From Hymenobacter sp. BT559 (GTDB taxonomy: Bacteria; Bacteroidota; Bacteroidia; Cytophagales; Hymenobacteraceae), in contig NZ_JAELXV010000002.1 in assembly GCF_016427535.1 (NCBI RefSeq), forward strand, positions 744,001-808,000: 64,000 nucleotides of DNA, in the 5' to 3' direction. Positions 8,302 through 15,778 of the stretch are shown one piece after another (within the stretch, counting starts at the first letter, position 1; each line of letters opens with the position of its first letter). The position numbers and the translations under genes are program-made. The notes beneath the pieces are model-generated. The model searched no databases, was not told the origin of the DNA, and was given only the letters and a program-made list of their open reading frames with translations.

Positions 8302-8655
8302 ATGTCATTTCGTACTTATCTACGCCTAGCTTGGCTGGCTGGGCCCGCGCTGCTGGCAAGCTGCACGGCCACTGAGCAAACCGCCGAAAACGCTGCCCCG
8401 CGCAGCATCCCGACCGAAGTAAACTCGGACGCTGACCGCCGCGCCATTTACCAATCAAACGGCACGGTTAGCCGGGCCGGCGCGCCCGTGCCCGATGCCA
8501 CTCCCAATGTAATGCGCCTTGGGGAAGAGGCGTCGGACATCAACCGCACCAAGCGCCCCGAAACGATGAATACCAACGACGCTAACCTCACCACGCCCGA
8601 AACACGCCTGCGGCGCATCGACCAGTCGATTGCCGATACCCTGCGCCGCCCTTAG
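8302..8655 (+). CDS. Small lipoprotein of unknown function
   Basis: A 117-residue product starting at ATG 8302. The signal sequence MSFRTYLRLAWLAGPALLASC ends in a lipobox (LLASC), so Cys21 is the likely lipidation site. The mature part is polar and probably disordered (RSIPTEVNSDADRRAIYQSN..., ending IDQSIADTLRRP). I recognise no domain. It starts 10 bases after the msrB terminator and is probably transcribed separately. The downstream hairpin at 8671-8733 ends the transcript. A longer start at 8251 lies inside the terminator and is rejected. Confidence 0.6.
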   Translation: MSFRTYLRLAWLAGPALLASCTATEQTAENAAPRSIPTEVNSDADRRAIYQSNGTVSRAGAPVPDATPNVMRLGEEASDINRTKRPETMNTNDANLTTPETRLRRIDQSIADTLRRP

Positions 8656-8670
8656 TACTTACACAACACA

Positions 8671-8733
8671 ATGCTGCCTACCTAGGCGCCTAGCTTCTAT
8701 AGTGCGGAAGCCAAGCGCCTAGGTAGGCAGCAT
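8671..8733. terminator. Bidirectional hairpin between convergent genes
   Basis: A 19-base arm (8671-8689) is perfectly complementary to 8715-8733, with further partial pairing inside. Each arm contains a CCTAGG. It lies between the convergent lipoprotein gene and the Lys/Ala-rich protein gene. Confidence 0.7.
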
Positions 8734-8760
8734 CGTATTAAAACCGGCCTAGGGCCTAGG

Positions 8761-9462
8761 CTAAACGTTATCTATAGCTACGCCATCGTTGGTCGTAGCG
8801 GTCGGCGTGCTGAGGTCGGAGGCGCCCTCCGCCACTACGTTATCAGCGGCAGCGCGCTTCGAGCGTCCACCGCGGCTAGGGCTGGCGGCCGGGGCAGCGC
8901 TAGCGGCGGGCTTGCGGGTAGTCGCAGTAGCCGCAGAGCGGCTGCGTTTGTTGGCGGCCGGTGTTGCATTGGGCGCTGGGGCGGTTTTGCTTGTGGCAGC
9001 GGCCTTCTTAGTGCTGCTCTTGGGGGCTTTGCTGGTGCTAGGCTCCGCTGCCGCGTCGGCAGCGTTGGCGCTTGGGGCGGGAAAGCTTAAGTCGGTGCTG
9101 CGGCCCGGTGCCACCGAGTCGTAGTGCCGCACAATGGTGTGCAGGGCCTGCTCAAACATGCGCTCGGTGTCTACGTCGAGGCGGCGCGTGGCTTCCTTCA
9201 CTACCTCTTTCAGCTTGGCCTTCGTTTCTTTGCGGATGCGAGCGACCATTTCACTCATGCGCGCATCTAGTTCTTTCTGCAGCTGCTTGGCCGCCGTTTT
9301 AAGCGTTTCCTTCTGGCTAGCCTTTTTCTCGGCTTGGCTATTGGTAAGGGTTTGGCTGGCGCGGCGGCTAGCTTTATCGGCTTTGCGCTGGGCTTTTTCC
9401 TGCGGTGTGCGCTTGGGAGAAGCTACCGCATCAGCAGCTTCGGGATTAGTTTTTTTGGCCAT
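8761..9462 (-). CDS. Lys/Ala-rich coiled-coil protein, histone H1/AlgP-like in composition
   Basis: A 233-residue, strongly basic protein starting at ATG 9462 (MAKKTNPEAAD). Residues about 25-120 are a predicted coiled coil rich in Lys, Arg and Glu (KQLQKELDARMSEMVARIRK). The C-terminal half is Ala/Lys/Ser/Thr-rich with repeated KKAAATSK and RSAATATTRK patches, like histone H1-type and AlgP-type tails that bind DNA. It ends in an acidic tail. A nucleoid-associated or DNA-binding role is inference from composition only. No signal peptide. The longer start at 9528 is not supported. Confidence 0.55.
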   Translation of the reverse strand: MAKKTNPEAADAVASPKRTPQEKAQRKADKASRRASQTLTNSQAEKKASQKETLKTAAKQLQKELDARMSEMVARIRKETKAKLKEVVKEATRRLDVDTERMFEQALHTIVRHYDSVAPGRSTDLSFPAPSANAADAAAEPSTSKAPKSSTKKAAATSKTAPAPNATPAANKRSRSAATATTRKPAASAAPAASPSRGGRSKRAAADNVVAEGASDLSTPTATTNDGVAIDNV

Positions 9463-9713
9463 GAGTACAGGTGAAATGGGAAAATAAACGCGGTGAAAGC
9501 TGACTGAAATTGACAGCCCACGCCTCATGCAAGTAGCTGATTTGCAAACGGCGCCGGTGGTTAGGTTGTTAGCTGCTATGCTCTTCGCCCTAGGTGGTTT
9601 TTTACTCGAAATAATTTTCGCAGCGAGTATACTTAATTATCGTCAGCAGTGCTAATTAAACTGCGCACTAAGTAATACGGCGCTTCGCTAAAGAAGTACT
9701 ACAGTTGTTTACA

Positions 9714-11756
9714 ATGAACTCATTGCCAGAACGCTATACGGTTACCGCGGCCCTGCCTTACGCCAATGGTCCGGTGCACATCGGCCACCTAGCCGGTGTT
9801 TATTTACCAGCCGACATCTACGTGCGGTATCTGCGTGCCCAAAACCGCGACGTAAAATTTATTTGCGGCTCCGACGAGCACGGGGTGCCCATTACTATTC
9901 GGGCTCAGAAAGAAGGTGTTACGCCGCAGCAAATTGTCGATAAATACCACAAGATTATCGGCGATTCTTTCCGCGAGTTCAACGTGTCGTTCGACGTGTA
10001 TTCGCGCACGTCTTCCAAAACCCACGCCGAGGTTTCGAGCGAGTTTTTTAAGAAGCTGTACGAGGAAGGCAAATTCATTGAGCAAACTACGCAGCAGCTC
10101 TATGACGAGCAAGCCGGTCAATTTTTGGCCGACCGCTACGTGGTGGGCACCTGCCCCAACTGCGGCAACGAAAATGCCTACGGCGACCAGTGTGAGCGCT
10201 GCGGCACGTCGCTCAGCCCCACAGAGCTAATCAATCCGCGCTCGATGCTGAGCGGCAACACGCCCGTGCTGCGTGATACCAAGCACTGGTTTTTGCCCCT
10301 CGACCAATACGAGCCCTGGCTGCGCGAATGGATAATCGAGGGTCACAAAAACGATTGGAAAACCAACGTGTACGGCCAGTGCAAATCGTGGATTGACCAG
10401 GGCCTGCACCCCCGCGCCGTAACCCGCGACCTTGACTGGGGAGTGCCCGTGCCAGTGCCCGGCGCCGAAGGTAAAGTGCTGTACGTGTGGTTTGATGCGC
10501 CCATTGGCTACATCTCGGCCACCAAGGAAGGCTTCCCCGACGAGTGGCAGAAGTACTGGCAGGACCCCGGCACCAAACTGGTGCATTTTATCGGTAAGGA
10601 TAATATCGTATTTCACTGCATTATTTTCCCAGTAATGCTGCAGGCGCACGGCAATTACATCCTGCCGGATAACGTGCCCGCCAATGAATTCCTGAACCTA
10701 GAAGGCGACAAAATCAGCACCTCGCGCAACTGGGCGGTGTGGCTGCACGAGTACTTGCAGGATTTCCCGGGCCAGGCCGATGTGCTGCGCTATGTGCTCT
10801 GTGCCAACGCGCCCGAAACCAAGGATAACGATTTCACTTGGAAAGACTTCCAGGCGCGCAACAACAACGAGCTGGTTGCCACCCTAGGCAACTTCGTGAA
10901 CCGCGCCGCCGTGCTCACGCAGAAGTTCTTTGAGGGGAAGGTGCCCGAGCGCGGCGAGCTAACCGAGATTGACGAAGAGGTTTTCCGGCAAGTAGGCGAG
11001 TTTCCGGCGCGAGTAGGGGAGCTAATCGAAAATTACCGCTTCCGCGACGCCCTAGCCGAGGTAATGAACCTAGCCCGCGTCGGCAACAAGTACCTGGCCG
11101 AAACCGAGCCCTGGAAACTCATCAAAACCGATGCAGCGCGCACCGGCACTGTGCTGCACGTAGCCCTGCAAGTGGCCGCCGCGCTGGTACCGCTACTCAC
11201 GCCTTTCCTGCCCGAGTCGGCCGCCAAGCTGGCTAATATGCTGAATTTTCAGCCCGGCGATTGGCAGAGTGCTGCTCGCGCCGAGCAGCTGCCAGCTGGA
11301 CATCAACTGCAAGAGCCCGCATTGCTATTCACCAAAATCGACGACGCTGTGGTGAACACGCAGGTGCAAAAGCTGCTTGACACCAAGCAAGCCAATGCCT
11401 TGGCTAACACTCCGGTTACGGCCGCGAAGGAAAACGTAAGCTTCGAGGAATTTGGCAAGATGGACCTGCGCGTCGGGACTATTATCGCCGCCGAAAAAGT
11501 AGCCAAAACCAAAAAGCTGCTTAAGCTGACGATTGACACCGGCCTCGACCAGCGCACCATCGTCAGCGGCATCGCCGAGTCGTTTATTCCGGAGGCTCTG
11601 ATTGGGCAGCAGGCCATGGTGTTGCTGAACCTGGCGCCCCGTGAAATAAAAGGTATCCAGAGCCAAGGCATGCTGCTGCTGGCCGAAAACGCCGATGGCA
11701 GCCTGGCCCTGATGCAGCCCGGCGCCGCCGTGCGCAACGGCAGCAGCATCCTATAG
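9714..11756 (+). CDS. metG: Methionyl-tRNA synthetase with C-terminal tRNA-binding domain
   Basis: A 680-residue class I synthetase that charges tRNA-Met. The HIGH motif is [20 protein letters not shown]. The zinc knuckle is [20 protein letters not shown], with all four cysteines. The KMSKS motif has the common variant [11 protein letters not shown]. The anticodon-binding helical domain follows, and the C-terminal 110 residues form a Trbp111/Arc1p-like OB fold ([15 protein letters not shown]) used for dimerisation and tRNA binding. ATG 9714 is chosen over a TTG three codons upstream. The gene stands alone between the divergent basic-protein gene and the convergent pth. Confidence 0.97.
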   Translation: MNSLPERYTVTAALPYANGPVHIGHLAGVYLPADIYVRYLRAQNRDVKFICGSDEHGVPITIRAQKEGVTPQQIVDKYHKIIGDSFREFNVSFDVYSRTSSKTHAEVSSEFFKKLYEEGKFIEQTTQQLYDEQAGQFLADRYVVGTCPNCGNENAYGDQCERCGTSLSPTELINPRSMLSGNTPVLRDTKHWFLPLDQYEPWLREWIIEGHKNDWKTNVYGQCKSWIDQGLHPRAVTRDLDWGVPVPVPGAEGKVLYVWFDAPIGYISATKEGFPDEWQKYWQDPGTKLVHFIGKDNIVFHCIIFPVMLQAHGNYILPDNVPANEFLNLEGDKISTSRNWAVWLHEYLQDFPGQADVLRYVLCANAPETKDNDFTWKDFQARNNNELVATLGNFVNRAAVLTQKFFEGKVPERGELTEIDEEVFRQVGEFPARVGELIENYRFRDALAEVMNLARVGNKYLAETEPWKLIKTDAARTGTVLHVALQVAAALVPLLTPFLPESAAKLANMLNFQPGDWQSAARAEQLPAGHQLQEPALLFTKIDDAVVNTQVQKLLDTKQANALANTPVTAAKENVSFEEFGKMDLRVGTIIAAEKVAKTKKLLKLTIDTGLDQRTIVSGIAESFIPEALIGQQAMVLLNLAPREIKGIQSQGMLLLAENADGSLALMQPGAAVRNGSSIL

Positions 11757-11809
11757 CAAGTAGCAAGCTCAGCAGGACAGCCGTTTTTGCATTCGCGGAT
11801 TAACCTTTT

Positions 11810-12376
11810 TTATTTGACATTCACCACGTTCATCGCGCGCTCCAGGCCCATCGCTCCGAAGGCCAGCACCGCTTCGCCAGCTTTCTCAATGCGCAGCGGA
11901 AGGTCAATTTGCTCGTCGGCCGAGAAAGGGTCAAGCACATAGTCAACCTGGCGCCCCTTCGAAAAATTGGCATCGACGCCAAAGCGCAACCGGGCGTATT
12001 TATCGGTACCTAGGGTGGCTTGGATGTCCTTCAAACCGTTGTGCCCACCCGCCGAGCCTTGGCCTTTCAGGCGCAGCTTGCCAAAGGGCAAGGCCAGGTC
12101 GTCGGTCACGACTACCATATTATCGACCGGAATCTTCAGCGTGCTCAGCCAATGCTGCGCCGCTTTGCCGCTAAGATTCATGAATGTAGTAGGCTTCACC
12201 AACACGTAGGTGTGGCCTTTGCTTTTAAACTCAGTAGTGAACGCGTGGCGACCTAGGGCGAAGCGCGGCGCCTCAAATTTTTCGGCCAAGTAGTCGGCCA
12301 CCATAAAGCCAATATTATGGCGCGTGTCGGCATACTCAGGGCCGATATTGCCTAAGGCAAGAACCAAAAAGACCAC
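11810..12376 (-). CDS. pth: Peptidyl-tRNA hydrolase
   Basis: Pth recycles peptidyl-tRNA released from stalled ribosomes. The conserved core is intact: LALGNIGPEYADTRHNIGFM, which includes the catalytic His, FMNLSGKA, DDLALPFGKLRLKGQGSAGGHNG and RLRFGV. The start is unusual. The reading frame continues upstream through a dispersed repeat (12376-12427) that encodes PKNPFESV, with only a TTG far upstream. The best start is therefore GTG 12376 (MVFLVLALGNIG), which fits the normal N-terminus of the family and gives about 188 residues. The first base of this codon coincides with the repeat edge. Confidence 0.93.
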   Translation of the reverse strand: MVFLVLALGNIGPEYADTRHNIGFMVADYLAEKFEAPRFALGRHAFTTEFKSKGHTYVLVKPTTFMNLSGKAAQHWLSTLKIPVDNMVVVTDDLALPFGKLRLKGQGSAGGHNGLKDIQATLGTDKYARLRFGVDANFSKGRQVDYVLDPFSADEQIDLPLRIEKAGEAVLAFGAMGLERAMNVVNVK

Positions 12377-12427
12377 AGATTCAAACGGATTTTTAGGATT
12401 GAACGGATGCGCCTGCTGCGCAGGCTG
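12376..12427 (+). repeat. CGCAGATT/hairpin repeat, left member of an inverted pair
   Basis: Begins CAGATTCAAACGGATT and ends in the palindrome GCCTGCTGCGCAGGC. It is the inverse of 12599-12650 with one mismatch in 52 bases. Its outer end touches the pth start codon. Confidence 0.9.
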
Positions 12428-12497
12428 ACTAGCTGGCAATGCTTGAGGCTAGCTGATGTGATAGTAGCAAAGCAGGCCAACTTGAAGTAAGTACTAG

Positions 12498-12540
12498 GCA
12501 AAAGAAAAAGGCTGCTTGTAAAGCAGCCTTTTTCTTTTGC
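12498..12540. terminator. Perfect 20-bp hairpin downstream of rplY
   Basis: The arms 12498-12517 and 12521-12540 pair fully around a 3-base loop. The A-rich and T-rich ends make it a good terminator in both directions. It lies inside the inverted repeat pair 12376-12650. Confidence 0.8.
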
Positions 12541-12598
12541 AAAACAACGCAGTGGCAGCAGTTAAACTGCTTAACGGAAAGAAGGCCGTCCGGGTAGG

Positions 12599-12650
12599 CA
12601 GCCTGCGCAGCAGGCGTATCCGTTCAATCCTAAAAATCCGTTTGAATCTG
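12599..12650 (-). repeat. CGCAGATT/hairpin repeat, right member of an inverted pair, abutting the rplY stop
   Basis: On the minus strand it follows the rplY stop as TAA-T-CGCAGATT. It matches 12376-12427 at 51 of 52 positions in inverted orientation, with hairpins facing inward. About 170 bases separate the two copies and hold no gene. Confidence 0.9.
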
Positions 12651-12653
12651 CGA

Positions 12654-13226
12654 TTAACGGTTAGCGGCCATTTCGCCTTTCAGTGCACGCGGGATGGTGA
12701 TGGTGGCGATAGGAGCCTGGGCGTTGGTGAGGATGGTGTAGTTGTTGGTTTGCACCGCGCCTACTTTCACCGACTTACCGAGCTCTAGGGTGCTGATGTC
12801 AACTTCTACGTAGTCGGGCAGGTTTTCGGCCGTAGCCTTCACCTTCAGCTTACGCAGCTTGCTAGCCAGCTTACCACCGGCGAGTACGCCCGGCGATACG
12901 CCTACGTATTTCACGGGGATGTCCATTTTCACTTCTTTGCCTTCCTGCAGTTCCAGGAAGTCAACGTGCAGCAGCATTTCGTTGACGGGGTGGAACTGAG
13001 CATCTTGCACGATGGCGCGGTAGTGCGTGCCTTCCACGTTCAGGTCCACGATGTGGGCCTCCGGGGTGTACAGCAACTCGCGGAACAGGATGGCGGGCAC
13101 CGAGAAGTGCACTGCTTCGGCACCACCGTACAGTACGCAAGGCACTTGGGAGTCGAGGCGCAGTGCCTTGGCGTCCGTCTTGCCGAGATTCGCTCTTTTA
13201 AACCCTACAATCTCTAGGCTTTTCAT
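12654..13226 (-). CDS. rplY: 50S ribosomal protein L25 / general stress protein Ctc
   Basis: A 190-residue long-form bL25 that binds 5S rRNA on the large subunit. The N-terminal domain begins MKSLEIVGFKRANLGKTDAKALR and includes the VPCVLYGG turn. The C-terminal beta domain of the Ctc type follows (VKMDIPVKYVGVSPGVLAGGKL, ATAENLPDYVEVDISTLELGKSV). The start is ATG 13226. A well-spaced promoter lies at 13283-13313. In many Bacteroidota rplY, pth and prs are neighbours, and all three are here on one strand, although a long hairpin and repeats separate them. Confidence 0.95.
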   Translation of the reverse strand: MKSLEIVGFKRANLGKTDAKALRLDSQVPCVLYGGAEAVHFSVPAILFRELLYTPEAHIVDLNVEGTHYRAIVQDAQFHPVNEMLLHVDFLELQEGKEVKMDIPVKYVGVSPGVLAGGKLASKLRKLKVKATAENLPDYVEVDISTLELGKSVKVGAVQTNNYTILTNAQAPIATITIPRALKGEMAANR

Positions 13227-13282
13227 AAAAGAAGTTGGTTTGGAATGAATTAGCCGCCCGGCAACCTTGCCGAAACGGGCCG

Positions 13283-13313
13283 CAAAGGTACGGCTTTAGG
13301 CCGGCAAAAGCAA
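13283..13313 (-). promoter_or_regulatory. Promoter of rplY: TTG-N20-TACCTTTG
   Basis: On the minus strand a TTG (13311-13313) precedes TACCTTTG (13283-13290) by 20 bases, an ideal Bacteroidota housekeeping promoter. The leader before the ATG is about 50 bases. Confidence 0.7.
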
Positions 13314-13326
13314 GCCTTGCGTAGTT

Positions 13327-13442
13327 ACCCCACCCCCGACCCCTCCCCTCCGGGAGAGGGGAGCCGACCGCAACCAGACGTTTGATAACGCTAGCAGTCA
13401 TTAGGCTCCCCTCTCCCGGAGGGGAGGGGCTGGGGGTGGGGT
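13327..13442. repeat. Long imperfect hairpin repeat (GGGAGAGGGG type)
   Basis: The arms 13327-13365 and 13404-13442 are 39 bases each and pair with two mismatches. The core is cccctcccctccgggagagg. The same core occurs around 44.05-44.29 kb, so it is a dispersed family. Here it separates prs from the rplY promoter. Confidence 0.85.
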
Positions 13443-13456
13443 TATACAAGCACCGA

Positions 13457-14386
13457 TTAAATAAACAGCGAGCTGATGCTGTCGTGCGTCACTACATTGC
13501 GAATAGCCGCCGCAAACAGCGGGGCCACCGAAATCACCCGAATCTTGTCATTGGCCTCGCGCTGCGGAATTGTGTCGGTCGTAATCAGCTCCGTGAGCGA
13601 CGACGCCCGAATGCGCTCGTGCGCCGGGCCACTGAGTAGCGGGTGCGTAATAACAGCGCGCACCGAGCGGGCCCCACGCTCCATCACGAGGTCGGCGGCT
13701 TTGCAGATGGTGCCGGCCGTGTCCACCATGTCGTCCACAAATACTACATCCATACCCTTCACGTCGCCGATTACCTGCATCGAGGCGATTTCGTTGGCCC
13801 GCAGGCGCATCTTGTCGCAGACTACGATTTCGGCCCCAAATTTCTTGGCATAGGCACGGGTGCGCACCACGCCGCCCACGTCAGGCGAGGCAAAGATGAG
13901 GTTCTCTAGGTTCAACGACTTGATGTAAGGCGCCGTAACGGTGGCCCCATCGAGGTGGTCTACCGGAATATCGAAGAAGCCTTGAATCTGGCCGGCGTGC
14001 AGGTCGCAGGCCATGAGGCGGTCGGTGCCCACGCTCTGGATGATGTTGGCTACCACTTTGGCCCCGATGCTCACGCGGGGCTTGTCTTTGCGGTCTTGGC
14101 GGGCGTAGCCCATATAAGGCATCACGATGTTGACCTTGTGCGCCGAAGCCCGCTTGCAGGCATCCACCATCAGCATCAGCTCCATGAGGTGCTCGGAGGG
14201 CGGGAAGGTGCTCTGAATGAGGAAGACTTCGCAGCCGCGCACGCTCTCGTTGAAGCTGGGCCCTAGCTCGTTATCAGCAAAGCGCTGCACCGTGAGGTCG
14301 CCCAGCGGCTGGCCGTAGCATTCGGCAATGTGGCGGCCCAGCTCTTGCGAGGCAGTGCCGGCGAATATCTTAACAATGGGTTCCAT
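13457..14386 (-). CDS. prs: Ribose-phosphate pyrophosphokinase (PRPP synthetase)
   Basis: Makes PRPP from ribose 5-phosphate and ATP for nucleotide, His and Trp synthesis. The product is 309 residues, the normal class I length. Key segments are FADNELGPSFNESVRG (ATP loop), YMGYARQDRKDKPRVSIGAK (flexible loop), DLHAGQIQGFF, and the PRPP-binding VVFVDDMVDTAGT. The start is ATG 14386 (MEPIVKIFAGTASQELG); a few codons further upstream are in frame but not conserved. A terminator-like hairpin lies about 100 bases upstream, inside the probable 5' leader. Confidence 0.97.
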   Translation of the reverse strand: MEPIVKIFAGTASQELGRHIAECYGQPLGDLTVQRFADNELGPSFNESVRGCEVFLIQSTFPPSEHLMELMLMVDACKRASAHKVNIVMPYMGYARQDRKDKPRVSIGAKVVANIIQSVGTDRLMACDLHAGQIQGFFDIPVDHLDGATVTAPYIKSLNLENLIFASPDVGGVVRTRAYAKKFGAEIVVCDKMRLRANEIASMQVIGDVKGMDVVFVDDMVDTAGTICKAADLVMERGARSVRAVITHPLLSGPAHERIRASSLTELITTDTIPQREANDKIRVISVAPLFAAAIRNVVTHDSISSLFI

Positions 14387-14485
14387 CGAAGAAGGAAGCA
14401 AGTGGTAGCTTGCCGTAGTAAATGTTAGAGAACAGCCTGAAGCCAGTGGGGCGAGCAGTGGCTTGCCCCGCCGGGGTAAAAAGCG

Positions 14486-14528
14486 AAAGGCGCCGGCTTG
14501 CTCCCGAAGGGGAACAGCCAGCGCCTTT
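14486..14528 (-). promoter_or_regulatory. Terminator-like hairpin in the prs leader (possible attenuator)
   Basis: The arms aaaggcgccggcttgctcc and gggaacagccagcgccttt pair with few mismatches. On the minus strand the hairpin is followed by CGCTTTTTACC. It either ends transcription from an unknown upstream unit or acts as an attenuator in the prs leader. No regulatory ligand can be inferred. Confidence 0.4.
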
Positions 14529-15291
14529 ATAAAAATTGCAGCGTAGGGTAGTCGTAGCGAGGCATTGCTGCCACAACGTTTCCCAGGATGTAAAGCAAGG
14601 CCGCTGCGGCAGCCAACCCGCCAGATACTCCGCGCGTGCCCAACTACTAGGGTCGGGTCTTTCGGAAGCTAAGGGCTGCGGCGGCTGCTTACTCATGCGG
14701 TCGAAACTTAGCAGGGCTGCCAATAGGCAGCGGTTTGCGCCTGCAAAGTTGCGATAGGTTTAAGGAATTGCGGCGGAATAAATGCACAACTGCCAAAAAT
14801 TAACACGTCGGCTAGGGCTGCTGAAGCAGCTATATCCTTCTGGTTGGGGTAGGTATCAGTGGCGAGAGCCCTAGGTATGCCCACGGCGTAAAAGTCGTAT
14901 GAAACCGAGACTACCCTTTCGCAGCTAGTGAAAAGAGGTAGGCTTGATTTGTGTTGCGTTCGAGCTTCTCAAACCGCTCATTTTGGTATCATCGGGTATT
15001 CACGAACTGGATAAAGCCAGCGAAGCCTAGCCGCTCAAGTACTTCTGGCTCTTACTATTCTAGTTTACCTGTTTGAGGGGAAGGTGGCCCTCCACATACA
15101 GCCCGAGTAACTGGCGCTCCTACAAGCGGCGGGCGCGAGCGCTTGGGGCACCTGACTTTATGCGCTTTGTGGGGCCCGGTCGCCGCTGGGGCAAGGATGG
15201 CAAAAGCCGGTGGGTGCTCTTTGGCTGAAAAGACCTATTGGTAGTGAGTAATTGCTAGTGACGTACTGCTAGTGTCGCGCTAACTAAAACG

Positions 15292-15324
15292 AAAGCCCCA
15301 ACCGATGAATGGCCGGGGCTTTTT
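15292..15324 (+). terminator. Rho-independent terminator
   Basis: The stem aaagcccc / ggggcttttt with additional inner pairs is followed by TTTTTG. No intact gene lies directly upstream, consistent with it serving a decayed gene. Confidence 0.65.
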
Positions 15325-15362
15325 GCGTCTAGCGCCTTGTTGCTAAACCTAGTACAACAAAG

Positions 15363-15393
15363 TTGTGCCAGCTTGCGGCGCCGCCTATCTTGG
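15363..15393 (+). promoter_or_regulatory. Promoter TTG-N20-TATCTTGG, probably giving a leaderless transcript
   Basis: TTG at 15363-15365 and TATCTTGG at 15386-15393 are spaced by 20 bases. The GTG start at 15399 is 5 bases further on. Confidence 0.45.
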
Positions 15394-15398
15394 TAGCC

Positions 15399-15692
15399 GT
15401 GAAGCACTTTCTACTCTCTTGTTGCCTGCTGCTCGGCTTTGTGCTTGGCGTTACCATCCTGCCGCCGTTCCCGGACCTGGCAGCCACCGCGCGGCCCCGG
15501 CGGCTGGCTCGCCCCGCGCCCCTCACCGATACGGTGTACGTGTGCCAGGGCGCCCATGCCCGGCTCTACCATTGTAGCCGCACCTGCGCGCAGCTCACGC
15601 GCTGTGGGCACCCAGTGCAGCTGCTGGAGGCGGCCCAGGCCAAACGCTGGGGCCAGTGGGCGTGCCAGCAGTGTCTTATACGCTTGGTCTGA
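15399..15692 (+). CDS. Small secreted Cys-rich protein of a Bacteroidota-specific type
   Basis: A 97-residue product starting at GTG 15399 (VKHFLLSCCLLLGFVLGVT), which gives a clean signal peptide. The mature domain follows the pattern VYVCQGAHARLYHCSRTCAQL, then RCG, and ends KRWGQWACQQCLIRL. I have seen this arrangement (VY-C...YH-C-x-C...AK-x-G...C-x-x-C) in short exported proteins from Bacteroidota, where the paired cysteines could hold a metal or disulfides; function is unknown. It is followed by the low-GC AlbA_2 gene. Confidence 0.55.
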   Translation: MKHFLLSCCLLLGFVLGVTILPPFPDLAATARPRRLARPAPLTDTVYVCQGAHARLYHCSRTCAQLTRCGHPVQLLEAAQAKRWGQWACQQCLIRLV

Positions 15693-15778
15693 GCGGCCCT
15701 GGGGCGCTAGGCGCTAAAGCTGGGGACGCTTAAATATTTAAAGTGCTATCAACATTAAACAATACTTGCTTATTATAT

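Larger units (their letters stand above)
14529..15398. other. Gene-poor region with degraded coding remains
   Basis: I see no intact gene in these 870 bases. A short minus-strand frame with an ATG at 14696 (MSKQPPQPLASERPDPSSWA) reads directly into the hairpin at 14486-14528 and is doubtful. Between about 15070 and 15230 a plus-strand frame reads RWPSTYSPSNWRSYKRR and ends KSRWVLFG-stop; it has no start and may be the tail of a decayed gene. A terminator lies at 15292-15324. The stretch begins a run of sparse, foreign-looking sequence that continues to tRNA-Gln. Confidence 0.4.

Noticed and set aside
12377..12439. Longer N-terminus for pth starting at TTG 12439
   Set aside because: The extra residues are encoded by a dispersed repeat and are not part of the family.
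14370..14723. 117-codon minus-strand frame upstream of and overlapping prs
   Set aside because: It reads through a terminator-like hairpin into the prs start and has low-complexity composition. The part after ATG 14696 remains a weak possibility only.
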